Assembly: GCA_024227565.1 (NCBI GenBank) | Contig: JAAEUE010000291.1 | Span: 1-64,000, forward strand | Length of the DNA stretch: 64,000 nucleotides | Source of the DNA: Alphaproteobacteria bacterium | GTDB taxonomy: Bacteria; Pseudomonadota; Alphaproteobacteria; Rhizobiales; CAJQND01 | Direction of reading: 5' to 3' | In this document: positions 33,546-41,313 of the stretch, in pieces | Position numbering within the stretch: the stretch's first letter is position 1 | How the letters are laid out: every line of letters starts with the position of its first letter | Notes under the pieces: generated by a model | What the model was told of the DNA's origin: nothing | What the model saw: only the letters and a program-made list of their open reading frames with translations | The model's database searches: none | Translations under genes and position numbers: made by a program

Positions 33546-34487
33546 ATGCCAGGAGCAGGCCGCATCAATGAGAAGACCGAAGGGGTTTACATCATTTCGG
33601 CCACACCCTTTGCCCAGGGCGGCTTGATAGATCTGGCAAGCGCCGACCGGCTGGTGGAGTTCTATATAGGCCACGGCGTCACCGGCATCACCATTCTGGG
33701 CATGATGGGCGAGGCCAACAAGCTGACCGCCGAAGAGGCAGACGGCTTCATGCACCACATGCTGGGCCGCGTTGCCGGCCGGGTGCCGGTTGTTGTCGGC
33801 GTCTCGGGGGCCGGCATCGGAAATCTGGCACACCTCTCCAAGCAAAGCATGGATGCCGGAGCTGCAGGTGTGATGATCGCGCCGACCCCTGGTCTCAATA
33901 CCGAAGCAAAAGTCCACGGCTACTTCGCCCAAGTTTTCGAGGCGCTGGGACCGAACATCCCGGTTTGCTATCAGGACTACCCGCAATCGACCGGTGTGCA
34001 CATCTCGGTGGACTGTTTCAACCGGCTGGTCGATGAGTTCCCGCAACTGATCATGTTCAAACATGAAGACTGCCCTGGGCTGGGCAAGCTATCGGCGCTC
34101 AGGGCGTCAGGAGATGGATCTGCCCGCCGCCGGGTCTCCGTGCTGGTCGGAAACGGAGGTCTCTACCTGCCTCAGGAACTTGCCCGCGGGGCAGATGGCG
34201 CGATGACCGGCTTTGCCTTTCCCGAAATGCTGGTTCAGGTGGTTTCGCTGTTTAAAGCAGGCAAGACGGAGCGGGCCCAGGACCTCTTCGATGCCTACCT
34301 GCCCATCGTGCGCCATGAACAGCAACCAGGATTTGGGCTGGCCTTGCGCAAGGAAATCCTGCACCGGCGCGGCGCGCTCGCCTGCCCGGCAACCCGCGCT
34401 CCAGGCCCCTGTTTGAACAAGACAGACATGGCCGAGCTCGACCAGCTGTTGGCACGGCTTGAGACGAGAGTTGCAGCCGTTGGGTGA
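33546..34487 (+). CDS. Dihydrodipicolinate synthase (DapA) family aldolase/lyase
   Basis: A 313-residue class I aldolase-like TIM barrel. The pyruvate/Schiff-base Lys is Lys172 in IMFKHEDCPG; the Tyr partner is in CYQDYPQ; GMMGEANKLTAEE and VVGVSGAGIGNLAHL are family blocks. True lysine-pathway DapA is unlikely here: the gene is sandwiched between a carbamoylase and a hydantoinase. Family members act as keto-acid aldolases, deaminases or decarboxylases in catabolic clusters. The C-terminus (ACPATRAPG, then an Asp/Glu helix) resembles members of unknown specificity. Confidence 0.83.
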   Translation: MPGAGRINEKTEGVYIISATPFAQGGLIDLASADRLVEFYIGHGVTGITILGMMGEANKLTAEEADGFMHHMLGRVAGRVPVVVGVSGAGIGNLAHLSKQSMDAGAAGVMIAPTPGLNTEAKVHGYFAQVFEALGPNIPVCYQDYPQSTGVHISVDCFNRLVDEFPQLIMFKHEDCPGLGKLSALRASGDGSARRRVSVLVGNGGLYLPQELARGADGAMTGFAFPEMLVQVVSLFKAGKTERAQDLFDAYLPIVRHEQQPGFGLALRKEILHRRGALACPATRAPGPCLNKTDMAELDQLLARLETRVAAVG

Positions 34488-34533
34488 TGCAGGCAGACTG
34501 GCCCCCTAAAACCGAGAACAGGAGGATGCCGCA

Positions 34534-35997
34534 GTGCCCGAGTTCGATCTTCTGATCAAAGGCGGAACGGTTGCCACGGCCGCAGACACGTTTTCAGCCG
34601 ATGTGGCAATCAAAGATGGCCGCATTGCCGCACTGGGTCATGATCTTGGCTCTGGCAGCCGCGAGATCGATGCGGGCGGCATGCTCCTCCTGCCCGGCGG
34701 CATTGATGCCCACTGCCACATCGAGCAGGAATCCTCCACCAAGATCATGACCGCCGACGACTTCTACTCCGGCAGCGTGTCGGCGGCCTTCGGCGGCAAC
34801 ACCACCATTGTACCGTTCGCCGCCCAACACCGGGGCCAGAGCCTGCGCGACGTGGTGGACACCGCCCATGGGCGGGCGGGCCCAAAGTGCGTCATCGACT
34901 ATGCCTTTCACCTGATCGTTTCCGACCCCACCGAAAGCGTTCTGGGCCAGGAACTGCCCGCATTGATCCAGAGCGGCTACACCTCGTTCAAAGTGTATCT
35001 CACCTATGAAATGCTGAAGATCAGCGACCGGCAGATGCTGGACGTCTTGTCGCTGGCCAGAAACCATGGCGCCATGACCATGGTGCATGCAGAGAATGAC
35101 GACGTCATCTCCTGGATCTCCGAGCGGCTTTTGACCCGCGGCTACACCGAACCGAAGTTTCATGCCGTCAGCCATGCCCAGATTGCTGAGAGCGAAGCCT
35201 CACGGCGGGCCATCGACCTTGCGCGCCTGGTGGATGCCAAGCTGTTGATCGTCCATGTATCGGCACCAGAGGCGGCCCAGGCCATACTAAATGCCCGCAA
35301 CAACGGCCTGCCGATTTATGGGGAAACCTGCCCGCAATATCTCTTCCTGACGGCCGAAGACCTCGACCGCGAAGGCATGGAAGGCGCCAAGTTCTGCTGC
35401 TCTCCGCCGCCGCGCGACAAGGCGGCCCAAGAGGTCATCTGGCGCGGGCTCACCAATGGCACCTTCCAGGTGTTCTCCTCAGACCATGCGCCCTACCGGT
35501 TCGATGCCACCGGCAAACTGAATGCAGGGCCGAACCCCACCTTCAAGAAGATCGCCAACGGCGTGCCCGGGCTTGAGGTCCGCATGCCGCTATTGTTCTC
35601 AGAGGGCGTGCGGAAGGGCCGCCTGAACCTCAACGAGTTCGTCGCTCTCACCTCAACCAACGCCGCCAAGATCTATGGGCTCTATCCTCAAAAGGGCTCG
35701 ATTGCCGTTGGAGGCGACGCCGACATCGGCATCTGGGACCCTGAGTGGGAGCGCACCATCAGCCAGTCCATGCTGCACGACAACATGGACTACACGCCTT
35801 ATGAAGGGCGCACGGTGACCGGCTGGCCGCGCATGACGATCAACCGGGGCCGCGTGGTGGTTGAAGACGACACCTTGCAGGTGGACCGGGGCTCGGGCGC
35901 CTTCATCGAGCGCGAGCCTGCAGGCGACGGCACTGCGGCGCTCACAGCAGGCACACCGCTCGCCCCAACCGGCGTGTTTGGCGCTGATCTGGCGTAG
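34534..35997 (+). CDS. Dihydropyrimidinase / D-hydantoinase
   Basis: A 487-residue binuclear-zinc cyclic amidohydrolase that opens hydantoin or dihydropyrimidine rings. Metal ligands are H60 and H62 (DAHCHIEQE), the carbamylated Lys153 (TSFKVYLTYE), then HAEND, HVSAPEAAQ and the Asp in SSDHAPYRF. The N-terminal FDLLIKGGTVATA and the C-terminal beta-sandwich strands are standard. The GTG at 34534 follows GGAGGATG. It is followed 4 nt later by the hydantoin racemase gene; with the carbamoylase this makes a complete hydantoin-to-amino-acid route. Confidence 0.92.
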   Translation: MPEFDLLIKGGTVATAADTFSADVAIKDGRIAALGHDLGSGSREIDAGGMLLLPGGIDAHCHIEQESSTKIMTADDFYSGSVSAAFGGNTTIVPFAAQHRGQSLRDVVDTAHGRAGPKCVIDYAFHLIVSDPTESVLGQELPALIQSGYTSFKVYLTYEMLKISDRQMLDVLSLARNHGAMTMVHAENDDVISWISERLLTRGYTEPKFHAVSHAQIAESEASRRAIDLARLVDAKLLIVHVSAPEAAQAILNARNNGLPIYGETCPQYLFLTAEDLDREGMEGAKFCCSPPPRDKAAQEVIWRGLTNGTFQVFSSDHAPYRFDATGKLNAGPNPTFKKIANGVPGLEVRMPLLFSEGVRKGRLNLNEFVALTSTNAAKIYGLYPQKGSIAVGGDADIGIWDPEWERTISQSMLHDNMDYTPYEGRTVTGWPRMTINRGRVVVEDDTLQVDRGSGAFIEREPAGDGTAALTAGTPLAPTGVFGADLA

Positions 35998-36001
35998 CGT
36001 G

Positions 36002-36658
36002 ATGGCTGGCCGCATTCTTGTCATCAACCCAAACTCGAACCAGGCCGTCACCGACGGCATGGACGAGGCGCTCGAGCCATTTCGCGATGGCAGCAGAGCA
36101 GAGATAGAGTGCGTCACCATTGCCGAAGGCCCGTTCGGCATCGAAAGCCAGGCAGACACCGAAGCGGTGGTGCTGCCGCTGCGTGACCTTGTGACCGCCC
36201 GCAACGATGCCGATTGCTTTGTCATCGCCTGCTACTCTGACCCCGGGCTTCATGTGTGCCGCGAGGCAACCGACCGGCCCGTACTGGGCATCCAGGAATG
36301 CGGCATCCTCACGGCCATGGCCAGGGGCGACAGGTTCGGCGTGATCGCCATTGCGCAAAAGTCCATCCAGAGGCACCTGCGTTACCTGCGCCAGATGGGG
36401 GTCAGCGGGCGGCTTGCGGCAGAACGGGCCGCCAATCTCACTGTGGCGCAAACCGCTACGGGCGAAGGCACATTCGCGCGTCTGGTTGAGGTCGGCACCG
36501 AGCTGCGCGATCAGGACGGCGCAGATACGATCGTGCTCGGTTGCGCCGGCATGGCGGCCCACCGGGCAGGCCTGGAGGCGCAGCTTGAGGTTCCGGTGAT
36601 CGATCCGGTTCAGGCTGCTGTGTCCACGGCTCTAGGGCTGGTCGTCCTCGGCCAATAG
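36002..36658 (+). CDS. Asp/Glu/hydantoin racemase
   Basis: A 218-residue cofactor-independent racemase. Two active-site cysteines are visible, in VIACYSDPG and VLGCAGMAA, at the usual spacing; the opening RILVINPNSNQAVTDGM is a family block. It would interconvert D- and L-5-substituted hydantoins so that the D-specific pathway can use both. The ATG at 36002 starts right after the hydantoinase stop. It is convergent with the anti-sigma gene, 10 nt away. Confidence 0.9.
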   Translation: MAGRILVINPNSNQAVTDGMDEALEPFRDGSRAEIECVTIAEGPFGIESQADTEAVVLPLRDLVTARNDADCFVIACYSDPGLHVCREATDRPVLGIQECGILTAMARGDRFGVIAIAQKSIQRHLRYLRQMGVSGRLAAERAANLTVAQTATGEGTFARLVEVGTELRDQDGADTIVLGCAGMAAHRAGLEAQLEVPVIDPVQAAVSTALGLVVLGQ

Positions 36659-36668
36659 GCCGTGCAGC

Positions 36669-37409
36669 TCACAGATCCAGGCTGCTGAATTTTTCCGCCA
36701 ATCTGGTGACCATGGATTGGTCCGTTCCGCCGATCAGCAGATATTGGTAGTTGCCTTTCGACCAGTACGCCGAACTCATGCCTTCCATGGATTTGGAGAC
36801 AACCGGCGCTGCTGCGCCCCGATCAGAGCGTATGATGCACAAGGCAACTGGGTGTCCTGTACTGGTGAGGAACGCGAGCTGAACGAGGGCCTGACCTTTG
36901 AACCCCAATATCTGAGCCCGCTTGTAGTCCATCTCGGGCGAGACATTCAGCGCATCCACCCTGATCGCCGTTCCAATGGCGCTTGAGACCCGGTTGAGTT
37001 CATCTTGTTGACGGGTTTGGCTCTGGTTCACATGGGCCAGGGTCGCGTTGATATAGAGCGCCTGATAGGCCGCCACATATTCCCGCCAGCCTGGCGTGCT
37101 CATGTTGGAGGTGGAAAAGCCAGCCCCAAATCCAATCACCAGCGCGACCATCGCAGCAACCGCCATCATGCCGTAGCGCAGCTTTGCCACCGGCACTTCA
37201 GGAAGATCGGGCAAGGGCCGGTCGTCTCTCGCCAGCGCCTTGAAACTTTCTGCAATCGCCGCAGTATTCACGCGCAGCCCTTCCAGGCGCTTGGCCAGTG
37301 CAATGTCCGTCTTCAAGGCGGCTGCAATCTCATCAACCGGCGCAAAATCATTCTCGCCATCAAGGTAGGCCACCAGTTCCTCGTCGGAGAAGTATCTCTC
37401 TTGCATCAT
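36669..37409 (-). CDS. Anti-sigma factor (membrane-anchored)
   Basis: A 246-residue protein with an acidic cytoplasmic N-terminus (FSDEELVAYLDGENDF, the usual zinc-less anti-sigma start), one transmembrane helix at about 78-98 (YGMMAVAAMVALVIGFGAG) and an extracytoplasmic domain ending in a DUF-like beta region (SAYWSKGNYQYLLIGGTD). Its ATG overlaps the stop of the ECF sigma gene. It would hold the sigma factor until an envelope signal releases it. Confidence 0.85.
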   Translation of the reverse strand: MMQERYFSDEELVAYLDGENDFAPVDEIAAALKTDIALAKRLEGLRVNTAAIAESFKALARDDRPLPDLPEVPVAKLRYGMMAVAAMVALVIGFGAGFSTSNMSTPGWREYVAAYQALYINATLAHVNQSQTRQQDELNRVSSAIGTAIRVDALNVSPEMDYKRAQILGFKGQALVQLAFLTSTGHPVALCIIRSDRGAAAPVVSKSMEGMSSAYWSKGNYQYLLIGGTDQSMVTRLAEKFSSLDL

Positions 37410-37930
37410 CCAACCTCGCTCTCATCGCGAAACTCTTCAACCAGCTTTCCGCGGGCAACAGCCAAGCGGCTCATCACGGTGCCCACCGGAATGTTCAGCA
37501 CCTTCGCGGCATCGCGGTAGGTGTAACCTTCCACATAGACCAGCAACACGGCTGCTCGCTGGGCCTCCGGCAGGCGCATAACGCCCAGCAGCACCTCGCG
37601 GCCCAGCAGGTTCATCTCCGGGTCATGCTTGGGGTCCACAAGCTCTGTCTCTTCGATGGCCGCCAAACCGCCACCCACCCGGACCGCCTGCTTCCTCAGC
37701 TCGTTGATCCAGAGGTTATGGGTGAGGCGGAAAACCCATCGGTCAAGATGGCTTCCAAGTTCAAACTGATCGGCCTTCTCCAGCGCGCGCAAGCATGCCG
37801 CTTGTGCCAAATCATCAGCCCGCTCCTTGTCGCCGGCCAACACAAGGCAATATCGCCAAAGCCTGGGAAACAACGGCTCAATGCCGGCACGGACGACATC
37901 GTAGGAGCTCTTGGCTTTCCAGATCTTCAT
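37406..37930 (-). CDS. ECF RNA polymerase sigma factor
   Basis: A 174-residue extracytoplasmic-function sigma-70. Region 2 spans FPRLWRYCLVLAGDKERADDLAQAACLRAL to RWVFRLTHNLWINELRK. Region 4 is the HTH around PEAQRAAVLLVYVEGYTYRD with AKVLNIPVGTVMSRLARGK-like recognition (IPVGTVMSRLAVARGK). The start at 37930 follows GGGAGA. It lies 69 nt after yceI on the same strand and overlaps the anti-sigma gene, so all three probably share the promoter upstream of yceI. Confidence 0.9.
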   Translation of the reverse strand: MKIWKAKSSYDVVRAGIEPLFPRLWRYCLVLAGDKERADDLAQAACLRALEKADQFELGSHLDRWVFRLTHNLWINELRKQAVRVGGGLAAIEETELVDPKHDPEMNLLGREVLLGVMRLPEAQRAAVLLVYVEGYTYRDAAKVLNIPVGTVMSRLAVARGKLVEEFRDESEVG

Positions 37931-37999
37931 GGTGTCTCCCAAACGCCAACAGTTTGCGCCTTGGCCCCGGGCTTTGGGCGACAAGACCTTTGCGGCGCT

Positions 38000-38587
38000 C
38001 TACTTCTGAAAGACCATGCGCACCGCAATGGGCACGACACGCGTGATTTCAGGAAGCTTGGCCAGCTTCTTCAGCATGTCGACACCGGCATCGATGCCAA
38101 GGTCCTTGGTGGACAGCAAGATGAAATCAGCGGTCGTCACCAGAACGCGGTTTTCCGACAAACGAGCCACCAGCATTTCTGCTTCGATATCGGTGTCCAC
38201 ACCGGCAAAGGAAAGCTTGGCATCAAGGTCGACCACCTTGGTTTCGCCGGCCTTCATGCCGTTCAGCTCATCCATGTCGATCTTGCCGGTGATCAGGGCT
38301 GTAGCTTTGCCTTCATCAAAAACGTGTTTGGCCATGCGTTCATTGCGTATGTCGATATTGGTTTCCAGCGAAGCAAGATCGATGGTGATCGTCATCTCAC
38401 CAAGCTCTTTCACAACGCCGCTCACTTTGTTGAAGTGATGCACCTCACCGGCCACGTTCTTCTTCACCGAGCCAAAGGCCACTCGGGATTCTTCGGCCAC
38501 CGACTTCCAGGCGATATGCCCACCGGCAAAGGCCGCCGACGAAATCAAAAGGGATATGGCACAGGCCATGCTAGCTAGAATTTTCAC
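38000..38587 (-). CDS. YceI family periplasmic lipid-binding-like protein
   Basis: A 195-residue exported lipocalin-like beta-barrel. A signal peptide (VKILASMACAISLLISSAAF, cleavage after AFA) precedes the YceI pattern ESRVAFGSVKKN, the strand MTITIDLASLETNIDIRNERM and the closing ITRVVPIAVRMVFQK. YceI proteins bind polyisoprenoid or similar lipids and are often under ECF sigma control. GTG at 38587 is the start, behind GGAGGAAACG. It is the first gene of yceI-sigma-anti-sigma. Confidence 0.88.
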   Translation of the reverse strand: MKILASMACAISLLISSAAFAGGHIAWKSVAEESRVAFGSVKKNVAGEVHHFNKVSGVVKELGEMTITIDLASLETNIDIRNERMAKHVFDEGKATALITGKIDMDELNGMKAGETKVVDLDAKLSFAGVDTDIEAEMLVARLSENRVLVTTADFILLSTKDLGIDAGVDMLKKLAKLPEITRVVPIAVRMVFQK

Positions 38588-38634
38588 GATCGTTTCCTCC
38601 AGGTTATTCACAGAGCACAAAACCCCATTGCATA

Positions 38635-38663
38635 GATAACGCCTGGCGGGCCGAAATTATTCA
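38635..38663 (-). promoter_or_regulatory. Candidate ECF sigma promoter of yceI
   Basis: On the minus strand TGAATAA (38663-38657) and GTTATC (38640-38635) are separated by 16 nt, an ECF-type spacing. They lie ~48 nt before the yceI start. This is not a housekeeping promoter shape, so control by the sigma factor two genes downstream is likely. Confidence 0.5.
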
Positions 38664-38700
38664 TCACTTTTTTGCAAAAAATGGCGTTTGCCAGAAATTG

Positions 38701-38945
38701 GTACGTCGCCCTGCCGCCCGACAGATCGAACACTGCGCCAGAATTGAAGGTGCAGGCAGCAGGACTCAGCCACATCACCCCGGCCTTGGCCGCACTCTAG
38801 GCCGGCGCGTTGGGAGTGCCCTCTTTGCCCGCAAGCGAGGCCATGTTGATGATCCGGCCAAATCCGGCCTGTTTCATCACCGGCACCACCGCAGGGCACG
38901 CATGGAATGTGCCGGTCAGGCTTATGTCCACGATCCGGCGTCGAG
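38701..38945 (-). pseudogene. Short-chain dehydrogenase remnant
   Basis: Reading the minus strand in one frame gives VDISLTGTFHACPAVVPVMK, then FGRIINMASLAGKEGTPNAPA, a TAG stop (38799-38797), SAAKAGVMWL, and after a jump NSGAVFDLSGGRATY. These are the middle, active site and C-terminus of an SDR. The stop replaces the catalytic Tyr of the YxxxK motif (*SAAK). Roughly 60 residues between KAGV and the C-terminus are deleted, and the N-terminal Rossmann part is gone. It is thus multiply broken. The left end abuts the yceI promoter. Confidence 0.75.
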
Positions 38946-39065
38946 CGCCCGGTTGCAAGTGTCAGCGTGTCGGTGCCGCTCTTCCGGTTGTCGGAAGACC
39001 CCTCACGCTACAGCACGCCTCTGCTGGCGGCCGTAGCTGAGATATCTGCGCAGCTGGGATTCTAG
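38937..39065 (+). pseudogene. IclR-family regulator C-terminal remnant
   Basis: The plus strand encodes GVERPVASVSVSVPLFRLSE, then DPSRYSTPLLAAVAEISAQL and GF before TAG at 39063-39065. This resembles the end of the IclR effector-binding domain (pVAaisvs.P..Rl ... l..aa.eIs..LG). No DNA-binding domain remains. It overlaps the 5' end of the SDR remnant on the other strand, so two degraded genes were joined here by deletion. Confidence 0.55.
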
Positions 39066-39070
39066 GGCAA

Positions 39071-39093
39071 CTTCCGCTCACATTGAGCGGAAG
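39071..39093. other. Perfect 10-bp hairpin with 3-nt loop
   Basis: CTTCCGCTCA (39071-39080), loop CAT, TGAGCGGAAG (39084-39093). It follows the IclR remnant stop by 6 nt and may have been its terminator, though no U-run follows. Confidence 0.6.
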
Positions 39094-39117
39094 ATGCCCA
39101 AGGTTTTCGTTACGGGC

Positions 39118-39165
39118 GAGCAACTTATCTCCGCTCAGACAATTCTGTCTGATCAGAGGTTGCTC
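39118..39165. terminator. Long two-part hairpin at the 3' end of the CBS gene
   Basis: Outer arms GAGCAAC (39118-39124) and GTTGCTC (39159-39165) enclose an inner perfect stem CAGACA (39136-39141) and TGTCTG (39146-39151). The structure touches the stop of the minus-strand CBS gene (39167-39165), so termination or mRNA protection is likely. Confidence 0.45.
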
Positions 39166-39629
39166 TAGTTGTAGCCTTGAAACATCCGCGGCAGCACGTC
39201 GCGCAAGCTTAGCAGGCCAATGAGCTTGCCTTTGTCGGTCACCGGCAGGTGGCGGATATGGTGGCTATGCATGAGCTCCATGGCATGAGCCACAGTGTGG
39301 CGCACTTCGCATGTGATCACGTTGTCCTGCATGAGAACGGCCACATGCAGATCGAACACATCCGCACCATAGTAGCGCATGCCGCGCACCACATCGCGCT
39401 CTGAGATGATGCCTTTGATCTTGCTGCCGTCGTCGCTCACAACAAGCGCCCCCACATCTTCAAACTCCAGCTTCGCCAACACATCCGTGACCAGTTCATC
39501 GGAACCGAGCCAGGCCGTATTGCGGGGGTCATGCTTGATGAGATCACCCACATATTGAGGGACGGCGTCTGTCAAAAGAGTAATCGTTTTCCCGCATTCA
39601 ACGGGACGTCGAGAGTCCATGCGCAACAT
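39165..39629 (-). CDS. CBS-domain pair protein
   Basis: A 154-residue protein made of two CBS motifs (about residues 28-85 and 93-150). Visible blocks are VGALVVSDDGSKIKGIISER, then HHIRHLPVTDKGKLIGLLSL and RDVLPRM. Such pairs bind adenine nucleotides and act as energy sensors, frequently as free-standing proteins. The ATG at 39629 follows a GGGAAACG site. Its neighbours on the other side are a MscS channel and UspA, suggesting a stress-response group. Confidence 0.9.
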   Translation of the reverse strand: MLRMDSRRPVECGKTITLLTDAVPQYVGDLIKHDPRNTAWLGSDELVTDVLAKLEFEDVGALVVSDDGSKIKGIISERDVVRGMRYYGADVFDLHVAVLMQDNVITCEVRHTVAHAMELMHSHHIRHLPVTDKGKLIGLLSLRDVLPRMFQGYN

Positions 39630-39931
39630 TGGCGTTTCCCACTGTTAAATGTTTGTTCCACACTCAAATGATCGAAGCCCCGCTTCGCGAGTATCGCTGC
39701 AAAGCTGCTTTCAAGATCACTCGGTAAATGATCCAGATGAGCGGAAATATCAATTGGCCATCCATGCTAAGATTGCAGGGCAGCCATCCAATTTTCCGAT
39801 AGCAAAACCCGTTCATTGGAGAAAAGAAGATCGACAACATAGACCCAGGCGCTTAAATCCAATTGCGCCGTGGCTCTGTTGCGATGCAGGCCGTGCTTCC
39901 AATCATTCGCCCTTCAAATGAGGATGACGCC
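39630..39931. other. Intergenic stretch between CBS gene and mscS
   Basis: A 302-nt gap with no convincing gene; the one open frame in it (39649-39921) has no family features or good start. A perfect 6-bp hairpin, CGAAGC-CCC-GCTTCG, is at 39673-39687. Divergent promoters must lie here. Confidence 0.5.
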
Positions 39932-40759
39932 ATGAATGACCAGCTGACCCCAGCCCTTCAGAACGCAATGGAGAAAGCAATGGCGGTGGTTGTCGATTAT
40001 TCGTTCTCCGTTCTCGGCGCCTTTGCGGTTCTCATTATCGGCATCATCGCAGCGTCCTTGATCTCGCGCTGGAGCCGCAGACGGCTCAACCAGCTCGCCT
40101 CGGTGGATGAAACGCTGGCGGCCTTCCTGTCCAACATCATCCGTTATGCCATTCTGGTGTTGGTTCTCGTCACGGTGCTTGCTCAGTTTGGGGTGAAGAC
40201 AACCAGCATTCTGGCCGCTCTGGGCGCGGCGGGTCTGGCGATCGGTCTGGCGCTGCAGGGCACATTGGCCAATGTGGCCTCGGGCATAATGCTGCTCATT
40301 CTGCGGCCCTTCAAAATTGGCGAATACATCGAAGCCGGCGAAACCGTTGGCACAGTTGAGGAGATCGGCCTGTTCACGACGGTGCTGCGGCGGCCGGACG
40401 GCCTGTTCGTCATGGCGCCCAACGGGCAGATCTGGAACCGCTCCATCCTGAACTATTCGCGCCATCCCACCCGGCGTTTCGAGCTGGTTGTGGGCATCGG
40501 CTATGACGACGACATCGGCAAGGCGAAAAAGACGCTGCTGGAGATCGCCTCGTCCAACGCAGCTGTTCTTGAGGACCCTGAGCCGGTTGTCTATGTGAGC
40601 GCGCTTGGCGACAGCGCGGTGAACATCGGCTTGCGCGTGTGGATCAACACAAGCGATTTTCTGTCCTCAACCTGGGAGTTGACCGAAGCGGCGAAATTGA
40701 AGTTCGACAAAGCCGGACTGTCGATCCCCTATCCGCAAATGGACGTGCACACCAAGTAG
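39932..40759 (+). CDS. Small-conductance mechanosensitive channel (MscS)
   Basis: A 275-residue membrane protein with three hydrophobic helices near residues 18-110. TM3 carries the MscS pore pattern LAALGAAGLAIGLALQGTLA followed by NVASGIMLLILRPFKIGEYI, and VEEIGLFTTVLRRPDG opens the beta domain. Length fits the short MscS class. The ATG at 39932 (MNDQLTP) has GAGGA upstream. It relieves hypo-osmotic stress. It is convergent with the uspA gene. Confidence 0.92.
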   Translation: MNDQLTPALQNAMEKAMAVVVDYSFSVLGAFAVLIIGIIAASLISRWSRRRLNQLASVDETLAAFLSNIIRYAILVLVLVTVLAQFGVKTTSILAALGAAGLAIGLALQGTLANVASGIMLLILRPFKIGEYIEAGETVGTVEEIGLFTTVLRRPDGLFVMAPNGQIWNRSILNYSRHPTRRFELVVGIGYDDDIGKAKKTLLEIASSNAAVLEDPEPVVYVSALGDSAVNIGLRVWINTSDFLSSTWELTEAAKLKFDKAGLSIPYPQMDVHTK

Positions 40760-40763
40760 GGTA

Positions 40764-41216
40764 TCACTTCACGATCAGCACGGGGCACTTTGCCATCAGC
40801 TCAACACGGTGAGACACGCCGCCCCTGAGGTAGCCTTCGATGTCGCCCATACCGCGCGACCCCATCACAATCATATTGGCGTTGTGGTGCTCGCCGCGCG
40901 CGATAATCGTGCGGGCAATCGGGCCTTCCTTCACTTCGCACACAACGTCTTCAACACCCACAGACCTGGCCTTGTCGGCAGCTTCGCTGAGCATGTTTTC
41001 TGCGCCGCGTTTGAGAAACTCCAACAGATCGACCTCTTGCTGGGGGAACTGTTCAGCTTCGGCGAACTTGCGCATGGCATCGGGAATTTCCCGCGGCTTG
41101 GCCACATTCAGCAACACGGCTTTGGCTTTCAGCGCTGCGGCAATCTCAAATGCCGTGTCGGCCGACCGCATGGAATGAGACGATCCATCGATTGCAACCA
41201 GTATTGAGGAAATCAT
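40764..41216 (-). CDS. Universal stress protein (UspA family)
   Basis: A 150-residue single-domain Usp. The ATP-binding motif G2xG9xG(S/T) is seen as GSRGMGDIEGYLRGGVSHRV near the C-terminus, and the N-terminal strand is SILVAIDGSSHSMRSADTA. It is 4 nt from the convergent mscS stop. It probably supports survival under stress; its promoter is separate from the LysR gene to its right. Confidence 0.9.
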   Translation of the reverse strand: MISSILVAIDGSSHSMRSADTAFEIAAALKAKAVLLNVAKPREIPDAMRKFAEAEQFPQQEVDLLEFLKRGAENMLSEAADKARSVGVEDVVCEVKEGPIARTIIARGEHHNANMIVMGSRGMGDIEGYLRGGVSHRVELMAKCPVLIVK

Positions 41217-41313
41217 GTTCCGTCTCCTGTGTAAGTGCCTTGAGGGCTTTGATCACCATTGACAACAATGCACCAGATCCAAAACGGTCGATACCCCGGA
41301 CCACTGCGTTGCC

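Noticed and set aside
33546-34487. Lysine-pathway dapA
   Set aside because: Its position inside a hydantoin operon and divergent C-terminus argue for a catabolic paralogue.
39649-39921. Open frame of 90 codons before mscS
   Set aside because: Composition and residues look random, there is no ribosome site or family likeness, and it overlaps the likely divergent promoter.
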